Counted from the first letter of the stretch, positions 1 through 8,925 are shown. The stretch is 64,000 nt of DNA from Phocaeicola salanitronis DSM 18170 (GCF_000190575.1 NC_015164.1:3087501-3151500); one strand, 5' to 3'. Program-made: numbers and translations. The notes: generated by a model from the sequence alone, not told the origin.

Positions 1-519
1 AAAGTTCACGCTTCCATAGTGCCGGTGTTCGGAGAAGTGCGGATGATTTTCAAAGTTCAGGTTTTTCCCGTGCTCCAATACGAATAAACCGTCTTGTTTA
101 AGCAGGTTGTATTCAAATATTCTGTCGGGGATATCCGCTAATTCGGGCAGCGCATAAGGTGGGTCTGCAAAGATGAAATCGAATTGTTCCTGGCATTTGC
201 TGATGTATTTGAACACGTCTCCTCGTATTGTCCAGCTTTTATCGGTTTTTATTTCTTTCATAACCTTGCAGATGAAAGCGTAATGTTGCGGGTCTTTTTC
301 TACAGATACCACCTTTTCGCATCCTCTCGATATTAATTCAAGGCTGATGCTTCCTGTGCCGGCAAACAAGTCGAGGGCTGTTATGCCGTCTTCGAAATCC
401 AAATAATTGTTCAGGACATTAAACAGGTTTTCTTTCGCAAAGTCGGTGGTGGGGCGGGCTTTGAATGTATGGGGTACATCGAATCGCCGGTGTTTGTAAA
501 TTCCGCTTATTATTCGCAT
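1..519 (-). CDS. rsmD: 16S rRNA (guanine966-N2)-methyltransferase RsmD, partial at the window edge
   Basis: The first 173 codons are present and the C-terminus lies beyond position 1. RsmD methylates G966 of 16S rRNA in the small subunit using S-adenosylmethionine. Visible motifs are the SAM-binding motif I, DLFAGTGS at residues 50-57, and the catalytic DPPY at residues 119-122. The N-terminus MRIISGIYKHRRF and the downstream RPTTDFAKENLFN match the family pattern that also appears in annotated RsmD proteins. The ATG at 519 lies inside the 3' end of the DUF3822 gene (10-bp overlap), so the two are probably co-transcribed and translationally coupled. Identity is firm from the motifs; the missing end is the only gap. 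Confidence 0.93.
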   Translation of the reverse strand, partial: MRIISGIYKHRRFDVPHTFKARPTTDFAKENLFNVLNNYLDFEDGITALDLFAGTGSISLELISRGCEKVVSVEKDPQHYAFICKVMKEIKTDKSWTIRGDVFKYISKCQEQFDFIFADPPYALPELADIPDRIFEYNLLKQDGLFVLEHGKNLNFENHPHFSEHRHYGSVNF

Positions 520-1334
520 ATCAATAAGGATAAGATGTCGAAAGGCATATCTTCAATCCCTTCGGGCGAAGGTGTGCTGATTTCAGACAATGGGTTCATG
601 ACAAAAATTTTTCTTATAAATTGCCTTAGAAAAGTGATTAGCCCGTTTCTTTCCGCTTTGTTTAAGCCGATTAGATGCAATTCACTGTGTTCAGGGTTTA
701 AGGCAAGTTGTTTCCAAAGATTTAGCAGGTAATACGAACGGTCATCGTTATTTGTTACGGAGTATGTATTTGCCAATTGTAATTTCCCGTTAACATAACA
801 ACATACTTCCATGTCGTTTTCATGAAAGTTCGCATATACTTTATGTGCATTCTCGTGCTTATTCTTGTTTGTAAAATATTCCACTTGCGGGCTGATACTT
901 GCAAAAAAACGAGCTTGAGGAAAGTGTTCAGATAAAAATATGTGGGTAAGTTTATCGATGGAAAACAATACCGCCACATTGCTTTTCCCTAATACATTGC
1001 ATAAGATGATTTCGTTGTTTTGTTTGGGCAAGTTCTGATAGAAAAGCATTTCCATTTGTTCGTCTTCAAAAAGCTCGAACGGGATTGTCGTATAGCGCTG
1101 GGTATGAATCAGGATATTGGTCTGCCGGTAAGCAATGTTCAGCTCAGGCGTATTTGTTAAGAGGCTTTTTACGTTTGCCGCCATGGAGCGTTGGATATTT
1201 ACCGGTATGTATTTATAGTAAAGGTTGTTTTTCTTGTCCGGATTATAGATGGAAAAAGAAAATCCATCCGTACTGAGACGGATGGATAATGTATTGTGTT
1301 CTAATTGGGTAAAATCAACGTTATTGTCACTCAT
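510..1334 (-). CDS. DUF3822 family protein
   Basis: About 274 residues, no signal peptide and no membrane segment, so probably cytoplasmic. It resembles DUF3822, a Bacteroidota family commonly found beside rsmD; its fold is thought to be actin/ASKHA-like but no function is established. An open frame extends to a TTG at 1349, but the ATG at 1334 (MSDNNVDF) avoids overlap with the preceding gene, whose stop is at 1340, and is preferred. The stop overlaps the rsmD start by 10 bp, which supports a shared transcript and perhaps a role linked to ribosome maturation; that last point is inference. Confidence 0.8.
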   Translation of the reverse strand: MSDNNVDFTQLEHNTLSIRLSTDGFSFSIYNPDKKNNLYYKYIPVNIQRSMAANVKSLLTNTPELNIAYRQTNILIHTQRYTTIPFELFEDEQMEMLFYQNLPKQNNEIILCNVLGKSNVAVLFSIDKLTHIFLSEHFPQARFFASISPQVEYFTNKNKHENAHKVYANFHENDMEVCCYVNGKLQLANTYSVTNNDDRSYYLLNLWKQLALNPEHSELHLIGLNKAERNGLITFLRQFIRKIFVMNPLSEISTPSPEGIEDMPFDILSLLICE

Positions 1335-1339
1335 GCTTA

Positions 1340-2026
1340 TTATTCCCAATTTCCTGCGTTATTGTTCGGTTGCTCGATGTCGCCCACTCTTAATCCGCAA
1401 TACTTGCCTAATTTCTCTTGTACGTCTTTCAGGTTAATTAATTCCTGGCGGTTCAGGTCACTCAGGTATACGTCATAAGCTACTTGTGCTTGGAACAAGT
1501 TCAACGGTGCGCCTGATTGTGTCGTGTCTTTGCGGATAGCCATTTCAAATTTAGCTCCGTTTCCGTAAGGAACGAATTGCAAAGAGTCTGGGTTAAAGCC
1601 TTTTTCGAAAATGGTATCCATTACGGCTACCCACATTGTATCACGGCGGAAATTTTGCAGCCCGGCTTTTTCCACTTCAGTCCAGTTATTGGTTTTCTTC
1701 GCTTTGTTTATAAGATCCATTGCTTTTTGTTCGGTCATGCCATTGTTCAATTGGTCATCGGTCAAGCTACCGATTTTCATGATGAATGGAAGCTTTGCCG
1801 TTTTGACAAAATGAATAAGGGTATCAAAGCTTGCCGTGTAGGCTCCTTCGTGCACAGAGCGGTATTCTTGTTGTGCTTTACGAATATCAATCAATCTGGC
1901 GATGATTGCTTTTTCACGGATGTCTTTTTGCTTGTCGAAGTTAATGGGGCCCATAATACTGCCATAGCAAATGTACACTAAAGCTAATGCACATATAACC
2001 AATACACAATTAATGACTGTTTTCAT
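1340..2026 (-). CDS. Hypothetical membrane-anchored protein with pilin-like N-terminus
   Basis: 228 residues. The N-terminus is a single hydrophobic helix (residues about 4-24, VINCVLVICALALVYICYGS) followed by a basic/charged amphipathic stretch containing REKAIIARLIDIRKAQQEY. This pattern resembles type IV pilin/pseudopilin-like Bacteroidota proteins whose N-terminal helix continues from membrane into periplasm. The rest is soluble and Lys/Asp rich. It sits immediately upstream of the DUF3822 gene in the same direction (about 5 bp from stop to the next ATG), so it forms an operon with DUF3822 and rsmD. No catalytic motif is visible. Function unknown; the pilin resemblance is a visual impression only. 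Confidence 0.7.
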   Translation of the reverse strand: MKTVINCVLVICALALVYICYGSIMGPINFDKQKDIREKAIIARLIDIRKAQQEYRSVHEGAYTASFDTLIHFVKTAKLPFIMKIGSLTDDQLNNGMTEQKAMDLINKAKKTNNWTEVEKAGLQNFRRDTMWVAVMDTIFEKGFNPDSLQFVPYGNGAKFEMAIRKDTTQSGAPLNLFQAQVAYDVYLSDLNRQELINLKDVQEKLGKYCGLRVGDIEQPNNNAGNWE

Positions 2027-2129
2027 GATATTATTTATTTTTTTAGTTTATATTCGTGTCTTAAATAGGTAAAGCGTTCAACTTTTTGAAAAGAAGTTGA
2101 TATTTTTTTATTGGTTAAATTGATGTATT

Positions 2130-3539
2130 ATGAATTTATCGGAACAAATTAAGCAAAAATTTTTGTATCAACCAACAAAAGAACAAGAAAATCTGCTTAA
2201 GATATTGGCAAATTTTCTATTATCTTCCAATAAGGACGAAATTTTCCTGTTAAAGGGATATGCCGGAACAGGAAAAACCACTCTGGTAAGTGCATTGGTG
2301 AGAGCTCTCGACGAGATGAAGCAGAAATGTATATTGCTGGCTCCTACGGGGCGGGCGGCCAAAGTATTCGCGCTTCACTCCGGACATCCGGCTTACACCA
2401 TCCACCGGCGTATTTACCGCCAGCGTACTTTTTCGAACGAGATGGATAATTTTACGATGAATGTCAATCTGCACCAGCACACGTTGTTCATTGTGGACGA
2501 AGCCTCGATGATATCTAATCTGGGCTTGTCGGGGAACGTGTTCGGGAGCGGACGCTTGCTGGACGACCTGATACAATATGTATATGGCGGGCAAGGGTGT
2601 AGGTTGGTGTTGGTGGGCGAGACCGCCCAGTTGCCTCCTGTAGGCGAAGAAGAGAGTCCGGCACTCTCGGCAGATGTGTTGAGAGGGTACGGGTTGGAGG
2701 TTGTAGAGCAGGAGCTGACGCAAGTAGTCCGGCAGGAGTCTGAGTCGGGCATCTTGTACAATGCCACTTGCCTGCGCCGGAAAATGGCGGAAGAGTTTTC
2801 CGGAGAGCTTCCCCGCATACGGGTAGAGGGATTTCCCGATGTGCGTGTGGTGCCGGGGAGCGAACTGATAGAGACCCTCAACACCTGTTATGGGCGCGAG
2901 GGAATGGACGAAACCATCGTGATTTGCCGTTCGAACAAGCGGGCTAACCTTTATAACCAGGGAATACGGAATACGATTCTTTATCGTGAGGATGAATTGA
3001 ATGCGGGCGATATCCTGATGGTGGCGAAGAACAATTATTTTTGGGGAGCCGATGTCAAGGAACTGGATTTTATCGCCAACGGGGATATAGCCGTGGTACG
3101 CCGGGTGCGCCGGGTGCACGAGATGTATGGATTCCGTTTTGCCGATGTGCTTCTTGCGTTTCCTGATTACAACGATATTGAGCTGGAGGTGAAAATCCTG
3201 CTTGATACGCTCCATACCGATGCGCCGGCATTGCCCAAAGAGCATGCCGACCGTTTGTTTCATGCCGTGCTCGAAGATTACCAGGATATTACCACGAAAG
3301 CGGGGCGGATGAAGAAGATAAAGGCAGACCCGTGGTATAACGCTTTGCAGGTGAAGTATGCATACGCCGTAACGTGCCACAAAGCGCAGGGCGGGCAATG
3401 GCAAAACGTGTTCATCGATCAGGGGTATCTGACCGAGGATATGGTTTCGCCCGATTATTACCGCTGGCTTTATACGGCAATTACGCGTGCTAAAGGAACT
3501 TTGTATTTGGTGAACTGGCCCGAGAGCCAAAAGGAATAA
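2130..3539 (+). CDS. RecD-like SF1B ATP-dependent DNA helicase
   Basis: 469 residues. Helicase core with Walker A GYAGTGKTT near residues 43-51, motif II VDEAS (FIVDEASMI near 128), motif III around LVGETAQLPPVGEE, and a UvrD-type C-terminal domain with TCHKAQGGQW and the motif VI region LYTAITRAKGTLYLVNW. This matches the single-chain AAA_30/UvrD_C_2 proteins of Bacteroidales that are shorter than RecD of RecBCD and lack the RecD2 N-terminal extension. It is expected to unwind DNA 5' to 3' in repair. It is divergent from the DUF3822/rsmD operon and is followed at once by the tRNA-Leu gene on the other strand. No obvious terminator is visible. Confidence 0.88.
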   Translation: MNLSEQIKQKFLYQPTKEQENLLKILANFLLSSNKDEIFLLKGYAGTGKTTLVSALVRALDEMKQKCILLAPTGRAAKVFALHSGHPAYTIHRRIYRQRTFSNEMDNFTMNVNLHQHTLFIVDEASMISNLGLSGNVFGSGRLLDDLIQYVYGGQGCRLVLVGETAQLPPVGEEESPALSADVLRGYGLEVVEQELTQVVRQESESGILYNATCLRRKMAEEFSGELPRIRVEGFPDVRVVPGSELIETLNTCYGREGMDETIVICRSNKRANLYNQGIRNTILYREDELNAGDILMVAKNNYFWGADVKELDFIANGDIAVVRRVRRVHEMYGFRFADVLLAFPDYNDIELEVKILLDTLHTDAPALPKEHADRLFHAVLEDYQDITTKAGRMKKIKADPWYNALQVKYAYAVTCHKAQGGQWQNVFIDQGYLTEDMVSPDYYRWLYTAITRAKGTLYLVNWPESQKE

Positions 3540-3547
3540 AAAAGAAG

Positions 3548-3629
3548 TGCGCCCGATAGGACTCGAACCTACACGTCTCACGACACCAGATCCTAAGTCT
3601 GGCGCGGCTACCAATTACGCCACGGGCGC
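3548..3629 (-). tRNA. tRNA-Leu (anticodon UAG)
   Basis: The minus-strand sequence folds as a class II tRNA of 82 nt. Acceptor stem GCGCCCG pairs with CGGGCGC, the anticodon stem CCAGA/TCTGG encloses the loop CTTAGGA with anticodon TAG, there is a long variable arm (TGTCGTGAGACG) and a T-loop GGTTCGAGTCC. The long variable arm and UAG anticodon indicate leucine (CUN codons). CCA is not encoded. A -7/-33 promoter lies just upstream. Confidence 0.96.
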
Positions 3630-3658
3630 ATGTCCATGTTAAAATGGAATTGCGGGTG

Positions 3659-3690
3659 CAAAGGTAAGGCTTATTTTCGAAATCGCCAAA
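3659..3690 (-). promoter_or_regulatory. Bacteroidales promoter of tRNA-Leu
   Basis: On the minus strand TTTG (3690-3687) is followed after 20 bp by TACCTTTG (3666-3659). This fits the Bacteroidales -33 TTTG / -7 TAnnTTTG consensus, and it is 30 bp upstream of the mature tRNA 5' end. Confidence 0.75.
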
Positions 3691-3735
3691 TCTTTGTGTG
3701 AAATTTCACTACAGAGGTGCATAGAAACCATTTCC

Positions 3736-4749
3736 TTACTGTCCTTTCAGCACCCGGCATGCCGTTTCTATCATGGTATCTTTCCCTTGGGCAATGTCTT
3801 CGCTGGTCATGTCTACTTTCACATCAGGGTCTATCCCAAATTCCAGATGGTTCATTTCGGGGTCGAGCATCGGGCTGGCAGAGAAACGGATGGACCAGCC
3901 GCAGGGGATTTCCGACGAGAAGGGAAGCCCTGAGCCTCCGCCTGTCTTGTCACCTACAAGGGTCACGTTGGGGAACTGGTTCATGCTGTTCACAAAATCG
4001 TTGGTGGCACTATAGGCACGGCGGTTGGTGAGCACTACCACCGGCTTTTGCCACCGGATGCCGTCCGAAGGCTCGATGTAGACAGGTTTGGGGTCGGAAA
4101 AATCATCGTGGGCAGGTCCCGTCTTGTGGTACATATAGCCTACAAGCACCCGCTCGTTGGTGAAACGTGCCGCCAGTTTTTGTGCCGTGGTCAGGTTTCC
4201 GCCTCCGTTATCCCGTACATCTACAATCAGTCCGTCGCATACGGCAAGCGAGTTCAGGGTCTGGTCCAGATTTCCGTCTCCAATGCCGTTCGAGAAACTT
4301 TCGCAATAGATGTAGCCGATGTTGTTTTCCAGTATCGACCAGGTAATGCCCGACGAGTTCACGTAGTCTTTTCCCAGGTAATTGCTCTGGATGCTGTCAC
4401 TGAAATTATGGGGGAAGGCGTCAAACCATGCGCGGTATTGCGATGTGCCGATGGAACTGGACAGGTTGACATGCCCGTCTCTCAGCTCGTTCACCATGTC
4501 CGAGAGCACTTCGTAGAGGTTTTCCCACGTCATGTCGGACGTGATGCGCTGGGCGTAGCGGGTGTGCACTTCGTCCCAGTCCAGCCCGTATTCTTCGTGC
4601 TTGTATTCCAGAAAGCAATATTGTTCGTCAATGATTTTCCATAGGGACTCGAAGTTCGACTCGGGCGTATTGCCTGATATGTCTTCGCGGATGCAGGAGG
4701 CGAACAATGCCTGCACGGTAATGCATAGGTAGAGGATATATTTTCTCAT
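3736..4749 (-). CDS. S41 family C-terminal processing peptidase-like lipoprotein
   Basis: 337 residues. A signal peptide ends in the lipobox LFASC (Cys near residue 19), so it is a predicted lipoprotein. An N-terminal helical domain precedes an S41 (tail-specific protease) domain. The expected serine lies in NRRAYSATNDF near residue 243 and the catalytic lysine in VGDKTGGGSG near 265. No clear PDZ domain is visible between them, as in the short S41 proteins of Bacteroidetes. It is the third gene of the parC / DUF3316 / S41 run, starting 3 bp after the DUF3316 stop. Substrate unknown; envelope protein turnover is likely from the family. Confidence 0.87.
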   Translation of the reverse strand: MRKYILYLCITVQALFASCIREDISGNTPESNFESLWKIIDEQYCFLEYKHEEYGLDWDEVHTRYAQRITSDMTWENLYEVLSDMVNELRDGHVNLSSSIGTSQYRAWFDAFPHNFSDSIQSNYLGKDYVNSSGITWSILENNIGYIYCESFSNGIGDGNLDQTLNSLAVCDGLIVDVRDNGGGNLTTAQKLAARFTNERVLVGYMYHKTGPAHDDFSDPKPVYIEPSDGIRWQKPVVVLTNRRAYSATNDFVNSMNQFPNVTLVGDKTGGGSGLPFSSEIPCGWSIRFSASPMLDPEMNHLEFGIDPDVKVDMTSEDIAQGKDTMIETACRVLKGQ

Positions 4750-4752
4750 GGT

Positions 4753-5670
4753 TTAAAACGGAGTTATTTTAGGTGGCGTGGTCATGTGTTTCTTTCCATG
4801 GAACAGGTACAGATTGCGTACGACGCCTATCATGAAGTCGTGCGAGTAGGTATGGCTTTTCAGGTTGTTTACCTTTGCTTGCTGGAGGTCGCATACGTAG
4901 CCCACACGCATCACCGTGTTCCCTACCGGGAAGTCGAGGGTAAGGAGCTGGCGCAGGGACGGGTTGTTGTGCAGGGAGGTGAACACTGCGTTCCGTCCTC
5001 CGTTGCCCAGCGAGAATATTTCGTAATACGATTCGCCGAACTCAGGCGAGAACATCACGCCCAGCAGGGGCAGGTTCGCTTGCCAGCGTACCGTGAGCGG
5101 ATAGTTCTTGATGCGGAACCGGTAGATGAGCATCCCTGATGCCCCTAAGCCCCCGTAGGCTTTTGCCTGGGCAGGGTTGTTCGAGTTGCGCCGGTTGTAT
5201 ACCACGCCTGCATTGAGGTCGAGCATGGGGCCGAAAAGTATCTTCAGTCCCTTGGCAGGGCGGAACTGGTAATGCAGGGCATAGCTCCAGTTCACCAGCC
5301 CGCCGTACGTATGATTGGTCTGCGAGATGTTTTCGGTGTACGAGGCATGTAGCTGGAACAGGTTTTGCGCCGAAACGTTCCCGTCCATCAGGCGGGTCAT
5401 CCGCATCGTTTCGTAGGCGAAGCGCACTTCTGGACCTTCGTATTCCAAGGGCGAGAGATAGGTTTCGAATGTGTTGTTGTGTCCGGCTCCTATCATCACC
5501 GAGCGCATCACGTGGCGTGTGGCTTGCAGGGAGTCTTGTGCTTGGATACGGGTCGGAAGGCAGGTTAAGACTATCAGAATAAGAACACAGAGGCGCAGAG
5601 GCACAGAGGCTTTATTTTTTATTCTCTGTGTCTTTGTGTCTCTGTGTTCGATATAAATCAATGTTTTCAT
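4753..5670 (-). CDS. DUF3316-like outer-membrane beta-barrel protein with a repeat-derived signal region
   Basis: 305 residues. After a signal sequence ending near IQAQDS the protein has the alternating aromatic/polar strands of a small outer-membrane barrel and ends in a terminal Phe; it resembles DUF3316 of Bacteroidales. It overlaps the parC stop by 4 bp (ATGA) and is followed 3 bp later by the S41 peptidase, so it is mid-operon. Oddly, residues about 8-29 (EHRDTKTQRIKN...RLCVLI) are encoded by an inverted repeat of the CACAGAG family at 5583-5649, so the hydrophobic core of the signal peptide is partly repeat-derived. The fold assignment is from pattern only; function unknown. Confidence 0.78.
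   Translation of the reverse strand: MKTLIYIEHRDTKTQRIKNKASVPLRLCVLILIVLTCLPTRIQAQDSLQATRHVMRSVMIGAGHNNTFETYLSPLEYEGPEVRFAYETMRMTRLMDGNVSAQNLFQLHASYTENISQTNHTYGGLVNWSYALHYQFRPAKGLKILFGPMLDLNAGVVYNRRNSNNPAQAKAYGGLGASGMLIYRFRIKNYPLTVRWQANLPLLGVMFSPEFGESYYEIFSLGNGGRNAVFTSLHNNPSLRQLLTLDFPVGNTVMRVGYVCDLQQAKVNNLKSHTYSHDFMIGVVRNLYLFHGKKHMTTPPKITPF
5583..5649. repeat. CACAGAG-family palindromic repeat inside the DUF3316 gene
   Basis: Arms at 5583-5608 (gaacacagaggcgcagaggc...) and 5624-5649 (...gtgtctctgtgttc) are near-perfect inverted copies around a 15-bp AT-rich loop. Related arms lie intergenically at 41972-42023, 63598-63623 and 63909-63934. Here the whole element is in frame and translated. 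Confidence 0.85.
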
Positions 5671-8306
5671 TCTTCTTCGTTATCGAATAGGTTCATTTGT
5701 CCGTTTTCGTCTTCGGGCGTTCCGTTATCCTCTGTGTCGGGAGCTTCTTCTGGTTCTGGCATGCGGGTAGGTTCCAGTTCGTTTACCTCGCCCACGGTGT
5801 AGGTGGTGAGGCGTTTGCCCTTAGCCTTGTAGCTCTTTATGCCTACAAAGTCGGACGCTTCGACTATCAGCGGTTCCCGGAACGCGTCGTGTCCGCCGAA
5901 TACCACCTGGATGCGCGGATAGGCTTCGGGGCTGAGCAGGAGCAAACGGTTTTGCTTGTTCTCGCCCAAGTAGTTCTGGCGCTTGCTTGTCGCCTCGAAG
6001 CAGAAGCGTTTCAGGTACGGGTAGTTCTGCTGGTCGGCATCGTAGAGCACGGCGGTCCATACCTTGTCGGCATCAAACTTCTCGATGAGCCGGATATCGG
6101 GGTCGTAATGGTTGTTCAGGTCGAAGTCGGTAGTATAGAAGTCGCCGTCTGTATGTACCACGAGGATGCGGTCATCGCTTTGGAACTCGCCTAAGTATTG
6201 TCCGCGCCCGTCGTAATTGAGGCGTAATACATCGTGGTCGAACCACACCTTGCGTCCGCCCAGGGTAGAGCCTCCGCGTTGTTTCAGCCCGATTTTGTGT
6301 ACCTCGTACTTGGTGAGCAGGTTGCCCATCGACTGGCGTCCCTTGATGTTGATGGTGCTGAAGTCGCGTTCGAACACCAGTTTCTTGATGCGCGGGTTGG
6401 GGCGCAGGGTCACTTTCACGGTTTCCGCCTCGCCGTTGGGGTTGGCGGTGAAGTAGACGATGCGCGAACCCGGTGTGCCTTGCGTCACGTCGTACTCGCG
6501 GTCGCGTATCATCGAAGTCACGTTGAAACGCTTGATGTAGTGGTATCCGTCTTTCCCGTCGCGGTAGATGACGTTGTAGATAGTACGCTTGTCGTTCTTC
6601 TTGAACACGTTGACGTAGAGGATGTTCTTGCCTACGAAGAGCTTGTCCTGTACGCGCACCACCTTGTATTTCCCGTCGCGGTAGAAGATGATTACATCGT
6701 CGATATCGGAACAGTTGCACACGAATTCGTCCTTTTTCAGCCCCGTGCCGATAAAGCCTTCCTCGCGGTTGATGTAGAGCTTTTCGTTGGCTTCCGCCAC
6801 TTTTGTGGCTACGATGGTGTCGAAGTTTCGTATCTCGGTGCGGCGGGGGAACTGTGCTCCGTATTTCTCTTTCAGGCGGCGGAACCAGGCGATGGTATAG
6901 TCGGTAAGATGAGCTAAGTGGTTTTCCGTTTCCTCGATGTCCGCTTTCAGGCGTGCAATGTTTTCGTCCGCTTTGTCTTTGTTGAACTTCAGGATGCGTG
7001 CCATCTTGATTTCCATCAGGCGCAGGATGTCGTCTTTGGTCACTTCGCGCACCATTTGGGGGTAGAACGGGGTGAGTCGCTCGTCGATATGCGCGCAGGC
7101 GGCGTCCATGTTTTCGGCTTGCTCGAAGCCGCGGTCTTTGTAGATGCGCTCTTCGATGAAGATTTTCTCCAGCGAGGCGAAGTGCAGGGTCTCCAGGGTC
7201 TCGTCGCGCTGTATTTCCAGTTCGCGGCGCAGGAGCCCGAGGGTGTGGTCGACCGACTTGCGGAGCACCGTGCCTACCGAGAGGAAATGCGGCTTCTTGT
7301 CCTCGATGACGCAGCAGTTGGGCGAGATGTTCACTTCGCAATCCGTAAAGGCATAAAGGGCGTCCAGCGTCTTGTCCGACGAGGCTCCGGGGGCGAGGTG
7401 TACCAGTATTTCCACCTTGTCGGCGGTATTGTCGTCTACCTTGCGCACCTTGATTTTCCCTTTTTCTACGGCTTTCAATATGGAGTCGATGAGCGACGAT
7501 GTGGTTTTTCCGTAGGGAATTTCGCTGATGCAGAGTGTCTTGTTGTCTATTTTCGATATCTTGGCACGTACGCGCACCACTCCGCCCCGCTCGCCGTCGT
7601 TGTAGCGCGACACGTCTACCGCCCCTCCGGTCTGGAAGTCGGGGTAGAGGTGGAACTCTTCGCCGTGCAGGTAAGCGATGGCTGCATCGCATAACTCATT
7701 GAAGTTGTGAGGCAGGATTTTCGATGAAAGTCCTACGGCGATGCCTTCTACGCCCTGTGCCAGCAACAGGGGGAACTTGACCGGCAGGGTTACGGGTTCG
7801 CGGTTGCGTCCGTCGTAAGAGGCCTGCCATTCGGTGGTCTTGGGATTGAACACCACGTCGAGGGCGAATTTCGACAAGCGTGCTTCGATGTATCGGGGTG
7901 CGGCTGCATCATCGCCCGTGAGGATGTTTCCCCAGTTTCCCTGGCAATCGATGAGCAGGTCTTTCTGCCCCAGCTGCACCAGCGCGTCGCCGATGGAAGC
8001 GTCGCCGTGCGGATGGAACTGCATGGTATGCCCCACGATGTTCGCCACCTTGTTGTAGCGTCCGTCGTCCAGCCTTTTCATGGCGTGCAGGATGCGCCGC
8101 TGCACCGGTTTCAGTCCGTCGTTGATGTGGGGTACGGCACGTTCCAGAATGACGTACGAGGCATAGTCGAGGAACCAGTTCTGATACATTCCGCTCAGCT
8201 GGTATTTCACTGCCTTGTCCGCCGGCGAGGCGGGCTTGTAATTCGTATCCGATTCTTTTTCAGGTATATCCGTTGTTTCGTTTTTGTCTAATGTGTCGTC
8301 GCTCAT
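5667..8306 (-). CDS. parC: DNA topoisomerase IV subunit A (ParC)
   Basis: 879 residues. A type IIA topoisomerase A subunit: the breakage-reunion domain begins at LDYASYVILERAVPHINDG, with the quinolone-region motif FHPHGDASIGDA near residues 97-108 and the catalytic tyrosine in APRYIEARLS at residue 139. A coiled coil follows (about 430-480) and then a degenerate beta-pinwheel C-terminal domain. The N-terminus differs from Bacteroides GyrA, and the sequence matches the second, longer A subunit annotated as gyrase/topoisomerase IV subunit A; ParC is the better call. It decatenates chromosomes with ParE, which is not in this window. The acidic C-terminus (EPEEAPDTEDN...) overlaps the next start. 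A consensus promoter precedes it. Confidence 0.9.
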   Translation of the reverse strand: MSDDTLDKNETTDIPEKESDTNYKPASPADKAVKYQLSGMYQNWFLDYASYVILERAVPHINDGLKPVQRRILHAMKRLDDGRYNKVANIVGHTMQFHPHGDASIGDALVQLGQKDLLIDCQGNWGNILTGDDAAAPRYIEARLSKFALDVVFNPKTTEWQASYDGRNREPVTLPVKFPLLLAQGVEGIAVGLSSKILPHNFNELCDAAIAYLHGEEFHLYPDFQTGGAVDVSRYNDGERGGVVRVRAKISKIDNKTLCISEIPYGKTTSSLIDSILKAVEKGKIKVRKVDDNTADKVEILVHLAPGASSDKTLDALYAFTDCEVNISPNCCVIEDKKPHFLSVGTVLRKSVDHTLGLLRRELEIQRDETLETLHFASLEKIFIEERIYKDRGFEQAENMDAACAHIDERLTPFYPQMVREVTKDDILRLMEIKMARILKFNKDKADENIARLKADIEETENHLAHLTDYTIAWFRRLKEKYGAQFPRRTEIRNFDTIVATKVAEANEKLYINREEGFIGTGLKKDEFVCNCSDIDDVIIFYRDGKYKVVRVQDKLFVGKNILYVNVFKKNDKRTIYNVIYRDGKDGYHYIKRFNVTSMIRDREYDVTQGTPGSRIVYFTANPNGEAETVKVTLRPNPRIKKLVFERDFSTINIKGRQSMGNLLTKYEVHKIGLKQRGGSTLGGRKVWFDHDVLRLNYDGRGQYLGEFQSDDRILVVHTDGDFYTTDFDLNNHYDPDIRLIEKFDADKVWTAVLYDADQQNYPYLKRFCFEATSKRQNYLGENKQNRLLLLSPEAYPRIQVVFGGHDAFREPLIVEASDFVGIKSYKAKGKRLTTYTVGEVNELEPTRMPEPEEAPDTEDNGTPEDENGQMNLFDNEEE

Positions 8307-8325
8307 AATCGTTTTCTGCTTGTTG

Positions 8326-8357
8326 CAAATATACGGATAATTATTGAGAAATCCAAA
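8326..8357 (-). promoter_or_regulatory. Promoter of the parC operon
   Basis: Minus-strand TTTG (8357-8354), a 20-bp spacer and TATATTTG (8333-8326) match the Bacteroidales -33/-7 consensus. They lie 20 bp upstream of the parC ATG at 8306. Confidence 0.75.
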
Positions 8358-8390
8358 TGTTTCCGAGGCGCTGCTTTCAAGCTTGTTCAG

Positions 8391-8671
8391 GCGTTACAGC
8401 GTTACAATTACAATTAAATGATAACGATATAACAATAACAATATAACAATTAATGAAATGAGAAACTGAATCGAAGGAAACCATTACATAAATTATATAC
8501 TATATATAAATATATATATTTATATATAGTATATAATTGTTTTATTCGCTCTCCTTTTGGGTAAAACTGATTTTAGCTAATTGTTATATTGTTATTTGTT
8601 ATATTGTTATCGGTTGTTTGTCTCTGGAGAAATTGATTTTTGCTTTATTGTAATTGTAACGCTGTAACGCG
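8391..8671. repeat. Large nested palindrome with AT-rich perfect core
   Basis: This fills most of the gene-free stretch 8307-8925. The core 8491-8538 is a perfect 48-bp palindrome of A/T dinucleotides. It is flanked by inverted arms made of AACAATATAACA-type repeats (8420-8454 against 8577-8612) and an outer pair, GCGTTACAGCGTTACAATTA at 8391-8410 against the inverted copy at 8649-8671. The same architecture with a different core recurs at 30634-30839. No coding potential is visible. Confidence 0.9.
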
Positions 8672-8860
8672 CTCAGGCTGGGGCATGAGATGAGCTTTGT
8701 TTCAAACAAATTCATCCTTATAGTTGCATCGCGTCGGGAATATACATGCGTAGCCCGGTGCAGATAGCTTCGCGCGCCGGCACAACGGCATGCAATGAAG
8801 ATTGTACATTTTTAGCCTTATTGCCCGAACAAAACCCTTGGTTGTTTGGTTTATTTTTTA

Positions 8861-8868
8861 TAAATTTG
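8861..8868 (+). promoter_or_regulatory. -7 box upstream of the efflux operon
   Basis: TAAATTTG fits TAnnTTTG and lies about 58 bp before the tolC-like ATG. The nearest TTTG (8845-8848) has a spacer of only 12 bp, so the -33 element is uncertain. From 8690 to 8860 I see nothing else recognisable. Confidence 0.5.
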
Positions 8869-8925
8869 CTATGTTTATTCAGGCGGTATAGCCTTTATAA
8901 GCATGGATACTAAAAGTGAATGAGT

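Noticed and set aside
2250..3614. A 454-codon open frame antisense to the RecD-like helicase
   Set aside because: The plus-strand frame has all helicase motifs; the antisense frame has no recognisable domain and ends over the tRNA.
6172..7692. A 506-codon arginine-rich frame overlapping parC on the same strand
   Set aside because: It is a +1 shadow of parC; composition is not protein-like.
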